37,171 nucleotides of DNA from Rhodoferax sp. (GCF_018063565.1 NZ_JAGPBB010000036.1:1-37171); one strand, 5' to 3'. Shown: positions 17,081-25,877, counted from the stretch's first letter. Program-made: numbers and translations. The notes: generated by a model from the sequence alone, not told the origin.

Positions 17081-17245
17081 TCAGAGAGCATCACCCGCTT
17101 CGTCAGCCGGGACAGATTGTTCCTGATCCGGCTTTGTTTTTGGCCAGGGCGCAATTGGCGGCGGAAATCCAACAAAGGCCAACACCAACAATACCGGAAG
17201 CAGGATATAGAAAAGCGGTCGCTTCAAACTCAGCTTGATGTTCAT
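17081..17245 (-). CDS. Possible 54-residue membrane protein at the end of the minus-strand Ehr operon
   Basis: I do not recognise this frame. It encodes a basic start (MNIKLSLKRP), one strongly hydrophobic segment (about 11-28, LFYILLPVLLVLAFVGFP) and a Pro/Asp/Glu-rich tail ending at TGA. It lies 100 bases after the NuoB-like stop and in the same direction. An open frame shifted by one base from the NuoB-like end runs down to a TGA overlapping this ATG (ACATGA), so coupling by readthrough is conceivable. The ribosome site is weak. It fills part of the 337-base gap between the two converging operons, where I see no clear terminator. It could be a small accessory subunit or chance. Confidence 0.4.
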   Translation of the reverse strand: MNIKLSLKRPLFYILLPVLLVLAFVGFPPPIAPWPKTKPDQEQSVPADEAGDAL

Positions 17246-17344
17246 GTTGCCAGCAACTTCTGTGCTCGCTGCCGCATTTCAAGATGATGGGCTACTTTTT
17301 CCTTGCTGCTTCTGCCCCAGCTGTACGATGGTCCGGCACAAGGC

Positions 17345-17878
17345 TCAAAGCCTCGGGCGACTGCTAACCTGTCGGCGCACCGCCAGCAGGATTCCGCGCA
17401 AAATTTCCACTGGCTCGGGTGGACAGCCAGGTACGGTCACATCCACCGGGATGACATTGGCCACGCGCCCGCAGGTGGCGTAGGTCTCGCCAAACACGCC
17501 GCCATCGCAGGCGCAGTCGCCCACAGCCACCACCAGCTTGGGCTCGGGGGTGGCCTCATAGGTACGCTTCAAGGCCATTTCCATGTTGCGCGACGCTGGC
17601 CCGGTCACCAGCAGCAGATCGGCATGGCGTGGACTGGCGACAAACTTGATGCCCAGCCCTTCGATGTTGTAGTAGGGGTTGCCCAGCGCGTGGATTTCCA
17701 GCTCGCAGCCGTTGCAGGAACCTGCATCGACTTGGCGGATGGTCAGCGATTGCCCTAAAATTTGTAGCAGTTCACGATGGATGCGTGAGGGCTCAAGGGC
17801 AGAAACGTCCCCGATATCGGGGGCAGGTTCGGTCGGGATACCCGCTTTGCCGATTTGCCAGGCCAGTTTCCAGATCAT
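17345..17878 (-). CDS. hyfI: NuoB/HyfI-like iron-sulfur subunit of Ehr-like complex 2
   Basis: This 177-residue subunit has Cys 55 and 58 (GSCNGCELEI), 122 (VGDCACDGG) and 152 (VPGCPPEP), the four N2-type ligands of the NuoB/HyfI family. Unlike the plus-strand paralogue it has no ferredoxin domain; residues 1-45 are a short linker region. No separate HyfH/HyfA-type ferredoxin gene lies in this operon, so its direct electron donor is unclear. It begins ten bases after the large-subunit gene. Confidence 0.92.
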   Translation of the reverse strand: MIWKLAWQIGKAGIPTEPAPDIGDVSALEPSRIHRELLQILGQSLTIRQVDAGSCNGCELEIHALGNPYYNIEGLGIKFVASPRHADLLLVTGPASRNMEMALKRTYEATPEPKLVVAVGDCACDGGVFGETYATCGRVANVIPVDVTVPGCPPEPVEILRGILLAVRRQVSSRPRL

Positions 17879-17888
17879 GTTGGCATCC

Positions 17889-19481
17889 TCACAGGTCCTG
17901 GCCCGAATAGCTCAGGTTGAACGACTTGTTGATCAAGGGAAAGTCAGCCACGATGTCGTTCATGATGGAATGCTCCAGCACCGGCCAGTTTTGCCACGAC
18001 GGGTCGTGCAGGTGGCAGCGCCGGATGCAGTTCCCTTGCTCGGCACCGGCCAGCTCCAGCGCGACAAATATCTCACCGCGCCAGCCTTCCACCCAACCAG
18101 CACCCTGGCTTGGCTGCTGCGGCAGGGCCACCTCGCTCTGCAGTGCACCCACCGGCAGTTCGCGCAAGATGCCGTGAATCAGTCGCAAGCTTTCCAGCAG
18201 CTCGTCAAAACGCACCGCCACGCGGGCCGCCACATCGCCGCTGCGGTGGCTGGCACGATTGACCTGCAGTTCGGCGTAGGGCGCGAACGGGTGGTCGCAG
18301 CGCACATCCTGGCGCTGGCCGCTGGCCCGCCCCGCCAGCCCGGTGAGACCCAGTTGCCCGGCCAGCGCGGGGGTGATGCGCCCGGTGATGATGAAGCGGT
18401 CTTGCAGGCCGGCGTGCGCTTCAAAAATGTCAAACAGGCCCTTTACCTCGGCTTCGATCACATCACACTGGGAGCGCATCTGGTCGCGCTGCGTCTGGTC
18501 AATGTCGTGCAGCACGCCACCGGGCACGATGCAGTCCATCATGAAACGGTGGCCAAAGACCGCTTTCGACAGGCGCTGCCAGTCTTCGCGCAGCCGTGAA
18601 AACTGCGCCAGCGCAAAGGCAAATGCCACGTCATTGGCAATGGCACCCAGGTCACCGAGGTGGTTGGCAACGCGCTCGCGTTCCAGCAGCAGCGCGCGCA
18701 GCCAGGCGGCCCGCGGTGAAATGCTGCACTGGCAGGCGGATTCGAGCGCCATGCAATAAGCCCAGGCGTAGGCCACGGTGCTGTCACCCGATACCCGCCC
18801 GGCCAATCGAAACGCCTGCAGCGCGGGCAGCTGCGTCATGCGTTGCTCCACACCTTTGTGGGTGTAGCCCAAGCGCTCTTCCAGCCGCAGGATATGTTCC
18901 CCAACCACCGAGAACCTGAAGTGCCCCGGCTCGATGATGCCCGCGTGCACCGGGCCTACCGCAATTTCATGCGCACCATCGCCGCCGACCGAAACAAATG
19001 GGTAATCCGTCAGTTGCCCTGGTGCCGGGGGTGGCAGTGCCAGCGGGTCTTGCAACAGCGGGTAATGGTCAGCCGCCCAGGCACCGTGGTTGAACCAGGG
19101 TCGGGTGTCTGGCGCACCGTCAGCATGCACGTTCGACAAATCAGCGGCGGTTCGCTGCATCCGGTTGGCGCAGGGGAACACAACTGACAAATCCGGGTAA
19201 ATGGCGCGGCCTTCAGTGACTTGCAATGGCAGAGCCAGCCAGAACGCACCATCTGCCGTGACATAGGAGCAAAATATGGCCTTAGCGCTTGCCGGACTTG
19301 CGCCGCCAGCTACAGGTGTAATAGCTCCTGAAGCCCACAATGCCAGCAGCCTGCCGCCAGACTCACGCACTGCGCGGGCAGCAACTTGCCATTGCGCAGC
19401 CGTAACCTGAGCAAAGCCGATCGGTACCGGTGCACTTAGGCGGGTAAATTCAACTTCAAGACCGGCGATCTTCATGGTCAT
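17889..19481 (-). CDS. hyfG: HyfG-like (NuoCD-type) large subunit of Ehr-like complex 2, without NiFe ligands
   Basis: This 530-residue protein starts at the ATG at 19481 behind GGGAGG, eight bases after the hyfF-like stop; an in-frame extension into hyfF is rejected. The N-terminal part is NuoC-like and the large-subunit domain begins near 170 (GPVHAGIIEPGHFRF, 177-191). The first metal-ligand site reads GRVSGDSTVAYAW (228-240) and the C-terminus is NKSFNLSYSGQDL, so all four NiFe-binding cysteines are absent. Between the domains lies an Asp/Pro-rich linker (about 115-155). Residues 53-72 are encoded by a copy of the dispersed repeat. Its closest relative in the window is the plus-strand large subunit. 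Confidence 0.9.
   Translation of the reverse strand: MTMKIAGLEVEFTRLSAPVPIGFAQVTAAQWQVAARAVRESGGRLLALWASGAITPVAGGASPASAKAIFCSYVTADGAFWLALPLQVTEGRAIYPDLSVVFPCANRMQRTAADLSNVHADGAPDTRPWFNHGAWAADHYPLLQDPLALPPPAPGQLTDYPFVSVGGDGAHEIAVGPVHAGIIEPGHFRFSVVGEHILRLEERLGYTHKGVEQRMTQLPALQAFRLAGRVSGDSTVAYAWAYCMALESACQCSISPRAAWLRALLLERERVANHLGDLGAIANDVAFAFALAQFSRLREDWQRLSKAVFGHRFMMDCIVPGGVLHDIDQTQRDQMRSQCDVIEAEVKGLFDIFEAHAGLQDRFIITGRITPALAGQLGLTGLAGRASGQRQDVRCDHPFAPYAELQVNRASHRSGDVAARVAVRFDELLESLRLIHGILRELPVGALQSEVALPQQPSQGAGWVEGWRGEIFVALELAGAEQGNCIRRCHLHDPSWQNWPVLEHSIMNDIVADFPLINKSFNLSYSGQDL
19269..19325 (-). repeat. Dispersed repeat copy in hyfG-like gene 2, NuoC-like domain
   Basis: On the minus strand it reads GGAGCTATTACACCTGTAGC, TGGCGGCGCAAGTCCGGC and AAGCGCTAAGGCCATATTTT, one of the best matches to the family. 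It is translated in frame as about residues 53-72. Its place in the NuoC-like N-terminal domain is comparable to the first copy in the plus-strand large subunit, but orientation and reading frame differ. Confidence 0.75.
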
Positions 19482-19488
19482 GCTCGCT

Positions 19489-20943
19489 TCAACCTCCCAG
19501 CATGGCGGCGGCCTGCAGATACCAGCCGTTGAGATAAGGCGGGATGTACAAGCCCAGCACCAGTGCCAGCAGCAAATGGGCAAACACCGGAAGCAGCGCC
19601 GGCGGGTGCGCCAGCGGTTTGAGTGTGGAGTCGCCAAACACCATCGGCAACACCCGCACCAGCATCGAGGCAAACGCCACGCCCAAAGCCAGAAACAGGA
19701 AGGGGGTGGCCCACGGCTGCTCGCGCATGGCGGTGGTCAAAATCAAAAATTCGCTGGCAAACACACCAAACGGCGGCATGCCCAAAATCGCCATCACGCC
19801 CAGCATCAGGCCCCAACCCACCGTCGGGTTGACCTTGATCAGGCCGCGAATCTCGCTCATCTGCTGTGTGCCGGCCTTTTGCGTGGCGTGCCCCACGGTG
19901 TAAAAAATGGCCGATTTGACCAGCGAATGCACCGTCATGTGCAGCAAACCGGCAAAGTTGGCCAAGGGCGAGGCCATGCCAAAGGCAAAAGTGATCAACC
20001 CCATGTGCTCGATGCTGGAGTAGGCAAACATACGCTTGACATCCTTCTGGCGTGAGATGAAGAACGCCGCTACCACCACCGACAGCAGGCCAAAACCCAT
20101 CATCAGCTCACCGGCCATGGCGTTGCCTAAAGCGCCATCGGTCAGCACCTTGACGCGCAGCACGGCGTACATCGCTACATTCAGCAGCAAACCTGACAAC
20201 ACCGCCGACACCGGCGTCGGACCTTCGGCATGGGCGTCGGGCAGCCAGCTGTGCAGGGGAACCAGGCCTATTTTGGTGCCATAACCCACCAGCAAAAACA
20301 CGAATGCCAGCGTGATGATGGTGGGGTCAAGCTGATTCTTGATGGCGGCCAGATCGGTCCACAGCAGCGTGGCACCGTGTTCACCCAGAAGTTTGTCGGC
20401 TGCCATGTAGAGCAGCACCGTGCCAAACAGCGCCAGCGCAATGCCGACGCCACACAAAATGAAGTATTTCCAGGCGGCTTCCAGGCTGGCCGCAGTGCGA
20501 TAGACGCTGACCAGCAGCACGGTGGTCAGCGTGGCGGCTTCCATCGCTACCCAGATGATGCCCAGATTGTTGGTGGTCAGCCCCAGCAGCATGGTGAAGC
20601 TGAACAACTGGTACATGCTGTGGTACAGCCGCATGCGTGGCGGCGTCATCTTGCCGTGGTCTTGCTCCACGCGCATGTAGGGGCGTGAAAAGATGGCCGT
20701 GGTCAGGCCGACAAAGGCGGTGAGCGTGACCAGAAATACGTTGAGCGGGTCGATGTAAAACAGCTTGTCCCAGACAAACTCCGGGCCCTCGTTGATGACC
20801 TGCGCGGTCATGAAACAGGCCGCGACAAACGTGCCCAGACTAAAGGCCACGTTGACATCACGCGCCCAAGCGCGATGCCCGGTGAGTGCCAGCGCCAGGC
20901 CACCGAGCAGTGGAATGCCCAAAACCAGAAAAAGTGCGTTCAT
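19489..20943 (-). CDS. hyfF: HyfF-like antiporter-type membrane subunit of Ehr-like complex 2
   Basis: This 484-residue protein is of the NuoN/NuoM/HyfF family. It keeps the membrane Glu in VAMEAATLTTVLLV, Lys in GYGTKIGLVPLHSWLPDAH and Lys in HSLVKSAIFY. The ATG at 20943 is preferred because AAGGA lies nine bases upstream; a TTG at 20949 is possible. It follows the hyfE-like gene by two bases. With the HyfB-like subunit it provides two antiporter-type ion channels for this complex. Confidence 0.92.
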   Translation of the reverse strand: MNALFLVLGIPLLGGLALALTGHRAWARDVNVAFSLGTFVAACFMTAQVINEGPEFVWDKLFYIDPLNVFLVTLTAFVGLTTAIFSRPYMRVEQDHGKMTPPRMRLYHSMYQLFSFTMLLGLTTNNLGIIWVAMEAATLTTVLLVSVYRTAASLEAAWKYFILCGVGIALALFGTVLLYMAADKLLGEHGATLLWTDLAAIKNQLDPTIITLAFVFLLVGYGTKIGLVPLHSWLPDAHAEGPTPVSAVLSGLLLNVAMYAVLRVKVLTDGALGNAMAGELMMGFGLLSVVVAAFFISRQKDVKRMFAYSSIEHMGLITFAFGMASPLANFAGLLHMTVHSLVKSAIFYTVGHATQKAGTQQMSEIRGLIKVNPTVGWGLMLGVMAILGMPPFGVFASEFLILTTAMREQPWATPFLFLALGVAFASMLVRVLPMVFGDSTLKPLAHPPALLPVFAHLLLALVLGLYIPPYLNGWYLQAAAMLGG

Positions 20944-20945
20944 GC

Positions 20946-21605
20946 TCAATCGTCCTTGAGCACTTCAAGGTGGTGGATGTCCAGACTGTCAAACTTCTCG
21001 CGGATCTGGAACATGAACACGCCCAGAATCAGCACGCCCACCAGCACATCGAGCGCAATGCCAAATTCCACGATCATCGGCATGCCGTTGGTCACGGTGG
21101 TGGCGGCAAAGATCAGGCCGTTTTCCATCGACAGAAAGCCGATCACCTGCGGCACCGCTTTGCTGCGGGTGATCATCATCATGAACGACAGCAGCACACA
21201 CGCCAGCGCAATGCCCAGCGAACCGCCGGCCAGCGAGTCTGACAGGCGCGACACCGGCAGCGCCAGACTGAAGGCAAAAATCACCAGCGCAATGCCGACC
21301 AGCATGGTGGTGGGAATGTTCAGCAGCGTCTCGACATCCCAGCGCACATTGAGTTTGTGCAGCATGCGGTGCAGCATCCACGGGATAAAGATCACCTTGA
21401 GCACCAGTGTCAGCGCCCCCGACACGTACAGGTCAGGTTGCTGTGTCGCATAGCCCAGCAAAAACGAGGCCGCCACCAGCGCCGCCCCTTGTAGCATGAA
21501 CAGGTTGATCAGCGACACAATGCGCCGTTGCGAGATCATGGCAAACGCCAGCAACAGGATCAGCGTGGCAAACAGGTTGATGAGTTGCGGCACAAACTTG
21601 ACCAT
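20946..21605 (-). CDS. hyfE: HyfE/NuoK-like membrane subunit of Ehr-like complex 2
   Basis: This 219-residue protein has the full HyfE layout: a MEN motif (160-162) followed by a last helix VEFGIALDVLVG containing Glu 180 and Asp 186, the acidic residues expected of the NuoK-like part. The ATG at 21605 is chosen; a TTG at 21611 would add two residues. It lies six bases after the hyfC-like stop. Its acidic pair is absent from the plus-strand paralogue. Confidence 0.92.
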   Translation of the reverse strand: MVKFVPQLINLFATLILLLAFAMISQRRIVSLINLFMLQGAALVAASFLLGYATQQPDLYVSGALTLVLKVIFIPWMLHRMLHKLNVRWDVETLLNIPTTMLVGIALVIFAFSLALPVSRLSDSLAGGSLGIALACVLLSFMMMITRSKAVPQVIGFLSMENGLIFAATTVTNGMPMIVEFGIALDVLVGVLILGVFMFQIREKFDSLDIHHLEVLKDD

Positions 21606-21611
21606 GGCCAA

Positions 21612-22574
21612 TTACCCCGCACCCAGCAACACATTGACCAGCAGCCCGATCACCGCCAGCAAGAAGGCGGTGCCCAGAAACTCCGGCACGCGAAAAATGC
21701 GCATCTTGGCGCTGGCGGTCTCGACCAGCGCCAACAGCATGCCACCAATGGCCAGTTTGAAAAGTAGCACCGGCAGCGCCAGCAGCAGTGCCAGCGGTGC
21801 CTGGGCTTCGGCGATGCCCCACGGGAAAAACAGCGCCAGGCCAATGCACGAGTAGGCAAACAGCTTCAGACTGGCGGCCCACTCCAGCAGCGCCAGATGC
21901 CGGGCCGAATACTCCAGAATCATCGCCTCGTGGATCATGGTGAGTTCCAGGTGCGTGTCGGGGTTGTCCACTGGCACGCGGGCGTTCTCAGCCAGCGACA
22001 CCATGGTGAACGCCACCCCGGCCAGCAGCAAGCTGGGGTAAATCATCAGCTCGCGGTGCGCCAGCGTTTCGACAATGGCGGTGAGTGACGTGGAGCGGGT
22101 GATCATGGAGGCGCAAAACAGCACCATCAGTAAAGCCGGCTCGGCCAAAAAACCCACCAGCATTTCGCGCCGCGCGCCCAGCGTGCCAAACGCCGTGCCG
22201 ATATCCATCGCGGCCAGCGAGATAAACACCCGCGCCAGTGCAAACAGCCCCACCAGCGCAATGGCGTCCGCAGCCGGTGACAGCGGCAGGTCGGTCGACA
22301 GGGTGGGGATGATGGCGCAGGCCAGCAACATGCAGCCAAAGATCAGGTACGGTGCCACCCGGTACAGGCTGGAGGCGTGCTCGGCCATCAGCGACTCTTT
22401 GTGAAACAGTTTGTGCAGCATGCGGTAGGGCTGTAGCACACCGGGAGCCGACTTGTTTTGCATCCAATGCCGACATTGGTTCACCCAGCCCGACAGCAGC
22501 GGTGCGAGCAGCAGCGCGGTCAGCAGCGCCGCCAGTTGCGAAAAAACGCCCAGGACGGTGATGCTTTCGCTCAT
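21612..22574 (-). CDS. hyfC: HyfC/NuoH-like membrane subunit of Ehr-like complex 2
   Basis: This 320-residue NuoH-family subunit carries the hallmark loop VPVDNPDTHLELTMIHEAM and the early GVLQPYRMLHKLFHKE segment. It anchors the NuoB/NuoCD-like peripheral part to the membrane arm. The start overlaps the hyfB-like stop (ATGA). It is ten residues longer than the plus-strand paralogue, mostly at the N-terminus. Confidence 0.94.
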   Translation of the reverse strand: MSESITVLGVFSQLAALLTALLLAPLLSGWVNQCRHWMQNKSAPGVLQPYRMLHKLFHKESLMAEHASSLYRVAPYLIFGCMLLACAIIPTLSTDLPLSPAADAIALVGLFALARVFISLAAMDIGTAFGTLGARREMLVGFLAEPALLMVLFCASMITRSTSLTAIVETLAHRELMIYPSLLLAGVAFTMVSLAENARVPVDNPDTHLELTMIHEAMILEYSARHLALLEWAASLKLFAYSCIGLALFFPWGIAEAQAPLALLLALPVLLFKLAIGGMLLALVETASAKMRIFRVPEFLGTAFLLAVIGLLVNVLLGAG

Positions 22575-24595
22575 CGCTTCACCACCAGCAGCACGACGAT
22601 CAGCGTCGCAAAGCTGTACATCAGATAGACCGCAATGCGGCCCTGCTGCAACAAGCCGACCAGCTTCGAGATGCGTTCAACCCCCCGCGCCAGCGGCAGA
22701 TACAGCGCGTGCCACAGCGGGTCTTCTACTGTGACGCGGTAGGTGGGCTTGGCGTCAAAGGCGCTGGGCAGGTGCTTGGTCATGCGAAAGAACGGCGAGA
22801 AAATACGCCGGATCGGGTGACCAAAACCTTCCGCCGTGTCCTGCATGCGCGCGTTCTGCCAGGGGTGACCGCAGTCCCACGGCGGCACCCGGCGCAAGCG
22901 GCCGTGGTAGAGCCAGCGCACCAGCCAGAACGACAGGCCGTAAGTCAGCACAATGCCCAAAAAGAAAATGACCGGCGCATAACTGGCGCGCTCTGCGTTC
23001 ACCGGCACCAGCAGCCAGCCGCTGTCGGCCACGGTATGCGCCAGCCCGCCATGCACCAGCATGCGTGTCACCGGGTCGATCAGCGCGATCGTGTGGTTGG
23101 GAAACAGGCCCAGCAACACGCACCCTGCCACCAGCCACAGCATGCCCAGGCGCTCCCAGTGACCCGCGTCATGCGCCTGCGATAGCTTTTCTTCACGCGG
23201 CTGCCCCAGAAAGATCACGCCAAAATACTTCACCATGGTGAAACCCGACAGCGCTGCAATCAGCGCAATCAACGCCGCCATCACCGGCACCAGCATGTCC
23301 AGTGAAGTATTGGGCAGCCCGGTGGTGAATAAAAAGCTTTGCAACAGCAGCCATTCGGCCACAAAACCGCCAAACGGCGGCAGCCCGGCGCAAGCCAGCG
23401 CGCCCACCAGCGTCGGCCAGGCCACCCACGGCATATAGCGGATCAAACCGCCAAGCTTGCCCAGACTGCGCTCGCCCGTGGCGTGCAACACCGCGCCGGT
23501 GCTGCAAAACAGCAGGCTTTTGAAAAACGCGTGGCTGATCATGTGGTACAGCGCGGCGGTGAGCGCCAGCGCCGCAAAGGCGTGCATGGCGTAGCTGGAA
23601 AACAGCAGCGACAAGCCAATACCGGCGCACATCAGCCCAATGTTTTCAATGGAGGAATACGCCAGCAAGCGCTTCATCTCGACCTGCACGGTGGAAAACA
23701 CCACGCCAAACAGCGCCGTGGCCAGCCCCAGCCCCATCAGCAGCACCCCCCACCACCAGAGGCGGGTTTGCAGCAGGTCAAACGACACCCGCAAGATGCC
23801 GTACAGCGCAATTTTGAGCATCACCCCACTCATCAGCGCCGAAAAGGGCGAGGGCGCTGCCGGGTGCGCCTCAGGCAGCCAGGCGTGCAGCGGCAGCAGC
23901 CCGGCCTTGGCACCAAAGCCAAATACGGCCAGCACAAACGCCACTGAGCCCCAGAACGGTGTCAGGTTCTGCTGGCGCATATTGGCAAAGGTGTAGTCAC
24001 CCGTGCCCGCCTGCAGCAGGCCAAAGCACAACAAAATACCCAACGCACCCACATGCGCCACCAGCAGATACAAGTAACCCGCCTGGCGGATCGCCGCGTG
24101 GCGGTGATTGGCCAGCACCAGAAAGAAGGAAGACAGCGCCATGGTTTCCCACATCACCATGAACATGTAGGCATCATCAGCCAGCACCAGCAGCGCAATG
24201 CTGGCCAGAAAAACGTGGTACTCCAGACAGATCAGCCCCGGCGGCGTGCCTTCGCCCTTGCGAAAGTAACCGGCTGCAAATGCCGAAACACCCGCCGAGA
24301 CGCCGCCGATCAGCAGCAGGAAAAAGCTCGAAAGACTGTCCAGCCGCAGGTGAAATGGCAGTTGCGGCAGTCCCAGTGGCAATACGGCGGTTTGCACGCT
24401 GGCAAACATGGCGTTCAGTGCCACCGCCATCAGCAGCAGCGAAAGCAGGGCGCCGGCTGGAAACAATACGATGGCGACCAAGCGCAAGCGCCGCAACGCG
24501 ACCACCCCCGCAGCGCTGATCAGCAACCAGCCAAACACTACCAGCAGCACCCAGTCCAAGTGGACCCACGTAGCGGGACTGGTGAAACTGTTCAT
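22571..24595 (-). CDS. hyfB: HyfB-like antiporter-type membrane subunit of Ehr-like complex 2
   Basis: This 674-residue HyfB/HycC-family protein heads the minus-strand operon. The start is taken at the ATG at 24595 (MNSFTSPATWVHLDW); codons further upstream give a basic, low-complexity stretch unlike the family. Conserved features are VMWETMALSSFFLVLANHR, GFGAKAGLLPLHAWLPEAH, SGVMLKIALYGILR and SHAFFKSLLF, plus the C-terminal PPWDCGHPWQNARMQDTAEG region typical of HyfB. No strong ribosome site precedes the start. The gene diverges from the DUF3460 gene across a 155-base gap. Confidence 0.92.
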   Translation of the reverse strand: MNSFTSPATWVHLDWVLLVVFGWLLISAAGVVALRRLRLVAIVLFPAGALLSLLLMAVALNAMFASVQTAVLPLGLPQLPFHLRLDSLSSFFLLLIGGVSAGVSAFAAGYFRKGEGTPPGLICLEYHVFLASIALLVLADDAYMFMVMWETMALSSFFLVLANHRHAAIRQAGYLYLLVAHVGALGILLCFGLLQAGTGDYTFANMRQQNLTPFWGSVAFVLAVFGFGAKAGLLPLHAWLPEAHPAAPSPFSALMSGVMLKIALYGILRVSFDLLQTRLWWWGVLLMGLGLATALFGVVFSTVQVEMKRLLAYSSIENIGLMCAGIGLSLLFSSYAMHAFAALALTAALYHMISHAFFKSLLFCSTGAVLHATGERSLGKLGGLIRYMPWVAWPTLVGALACAGLPPFGGFVAEWLLLQSFLFTTGLPNTSLDMLVPVMAALIALIAALSGFTMVKYFGVIFLGQPREEKLSQAHDAGHWERLGMLWLVAGCVLLGLFPNHTIALIDPVTRMLVHGGLAHTVADSGWLLVPVNAERASYAPVIFFLGIVLTYGLSFWLVRWLYHGRLRRVPPWDCGHPWQNARMQDTAEGFGHPIRRIFSPFFRMTKHLPSAFDAKPTYRVTVEDPLWHALYLPLARGVERISKLVGLLQQGRIAVYLMYSFATLIVVLLVVKR

Positions 24596-24750
24596 CTGCG
24601 ACAGGGTGATGCGATAGGTTTGGGCAGGTCGATGGCTAGCTGCGATATTACACCGCGGTGATTGAGCGGTGCGGCGGGTTTTCGGGTTGAACTGCCGATT
24701 GCCCGCCCCACCATTTTGCAAGGCTAAAATTGTGCGAAAAGGTCAACGCC

Positions 24751-24960
24751 ATGCATATTTTTTATCGCCCCAAATACCAGTCCGAAGCCACCCAGTTCAT
24801 CAACCAACTCAAGGCGAACAAACCGGAGATCGCCGTTGGCCAGCGAGTGGGGCGCAGCTTGCTGTGGGACAAGACGGTGGACCGCGACGCCTGGCGATCA
24901 TTTCGCGAGGCTGAGGTGGCGCAGCAAGCCTATGTCTATCAAACTTGCCCAAAAGAGTAG
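24751..24960 (+). CDS. DUF3460 family small protein
   Basis: This 69-residue protein (MHIFYRPKYQSEATQFINQL...) belongs to a small betaproteobacterial family of unknown function, usually placed next to scpA, panB and panC as here. The ATG at 24751 is preceded by AAAGGT at a normal distance; seven extra upstream codons are possible but unlikely. It is soluble, with alternating basic and aromatic residues and no membrane helix. Confidence 0.85.
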   Translation: MHIFYRPKYQSEATQFINQLKANKPEIAVGQRVGRSLLWDKTVDRDAWRSFREAEVAQQAYVYQTCPKE

Positions 24961-25010
24961 AATTTTAGGCCTCTAGCCCAATTTCAATAAGCGCTGACTG
25001 CTATAGTTTA
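24961..25010 (-). repeat. Dispersed repeat copy between DUF3460 gene and scpA
   Basis: On the minus strand it reads AAACTATAGCAGTCAGCGC then TTGGGCTAGAGGCCTAAAATT. This intergenic copy preserves the TAGAGGCC core exactly. It begins directly after the DUF3460 stop and fills most of the gap before scpA. Confidence 0.8.
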
Positions 25011-25028
25011 GGTGGCAGATTAAGCCTC

Positions 25029-25877
25029 ATGGTGACGGAGTTTGCAGCGTTACGGGCGGGTGACTGCGACCCTTTTGTCATGCCGACCGCCGTGGATCAG
25101 GTGGCGGTGGCGCGGTTGTACGGCGAGCCGCTGTTCAGCTTGCCACAAGATCTTTACATCCCGCCCGATGCGTTGGAGGTGTTTCTGGAGGCCTTTGAGG
25201 GGCCACTGGATTTGCTGCTGTACCTGATACGCAAGCAAAACTTCAATATTCTCGATATCCCGATGGCGGGTTTGACGCGCCAGTATTTGAGTTACGTGGA
25301 GGAAATCCGCCACCGCAATCTGGAGCTGGCTGCAGAGTACCTGCTGATGGCGGCCATGCTGATCGAGATCAAGTCGCGCATGTTGCTGCCGCCCAAGCCG
25401 CAGGCCCCCGGTCAGGAGGGTGAGGACCCGCGGGCTGAACTGGTGCGCCGCCTGCTTGAGTATGAACAGATGAAATTGGCCGCAGCGCGACTGAACGCCT
25501 TGCCACAGCTGGGTCGCGACTTTTTGGCCGCACAGGTGTATATCGAACAGTCGCTGCAGCCACGTTTTCCCGAAGTCACGCTGGTCGATTTGCAAGCGGC
25601 ATGGGCTGCAGTGCAGCAACGCGCACGCTTGGTGCAACGCCACCACATCACGCGCGAGGAACTGTCAGTGCGTGAGCACATGAGTCAACTGCTCAAGCGC
25701 CTGCAAGGCCAACGATTTGTCGAGTTTGAAGATCTGTTTGATGCGGCGCGCGGCATGCCGGTGCTGGTGGTGACCTTCATCGCTTTGCTGGAACTGGCCA
25801 AAGAAACCCTGATTGAACTGACGCAGGCCGAAGCCTACGCCCCGATTTACGTCCGACTGGCTTACACGCCGTCTTAA
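25029..25877 (+). CDS. scpA: Segregation and condensation protein A
   Basis: This 282-residue ScpA kleisin links SMC and ScpB in the bacterial condensin complex. The family signature [20 protein letters not shown] opens the conserved N-terminal SMC-head-binding region, followed by [18 protein letters not shown] and the C-terminal winged-helix part ([20 protein letters not shown]). About 45 residues precede the conserved core; starts at 25029 and 25080 are both possible and neither has a strong ribosome site. scpB is not in the window. Confidence 0.93.
   Translation: MVTEFAALRAGDCDPFVMPTAVDQVAVARLYGEPLFSLPQDLYIPPDALEVFLEAFEGPLDLLLYLIRKQNFNILDIPMAGLTRQYLSYVEEIRHRNLELAAEYLLMAAMLIEIKSRMLLPPKPQAPGQEGEDPRAELVRRLLEYEQMKLAAARLNALPQLGRDFLAAQVYIEQSLQPRFPEVTLVDLQAAWAAVQQRARLVQRHHITREELSVREHMSQLLKRLQGQRFVEFEDLFDAARGMPVLVVTFIALLELAKETLIELTQAEAYAPIYVRLAYTPS

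Noticed and set aside
14640-19481. Annotating the two clusters as functional NiFe hydrogenases (Hyf/formate hydrogenlyase).
   Set aside because: Both large subunits lack the N- and C-terminal cysteine pairs and the C-terminal processing tail, and no formate dehydrogenase, hyp or protease genes are present.
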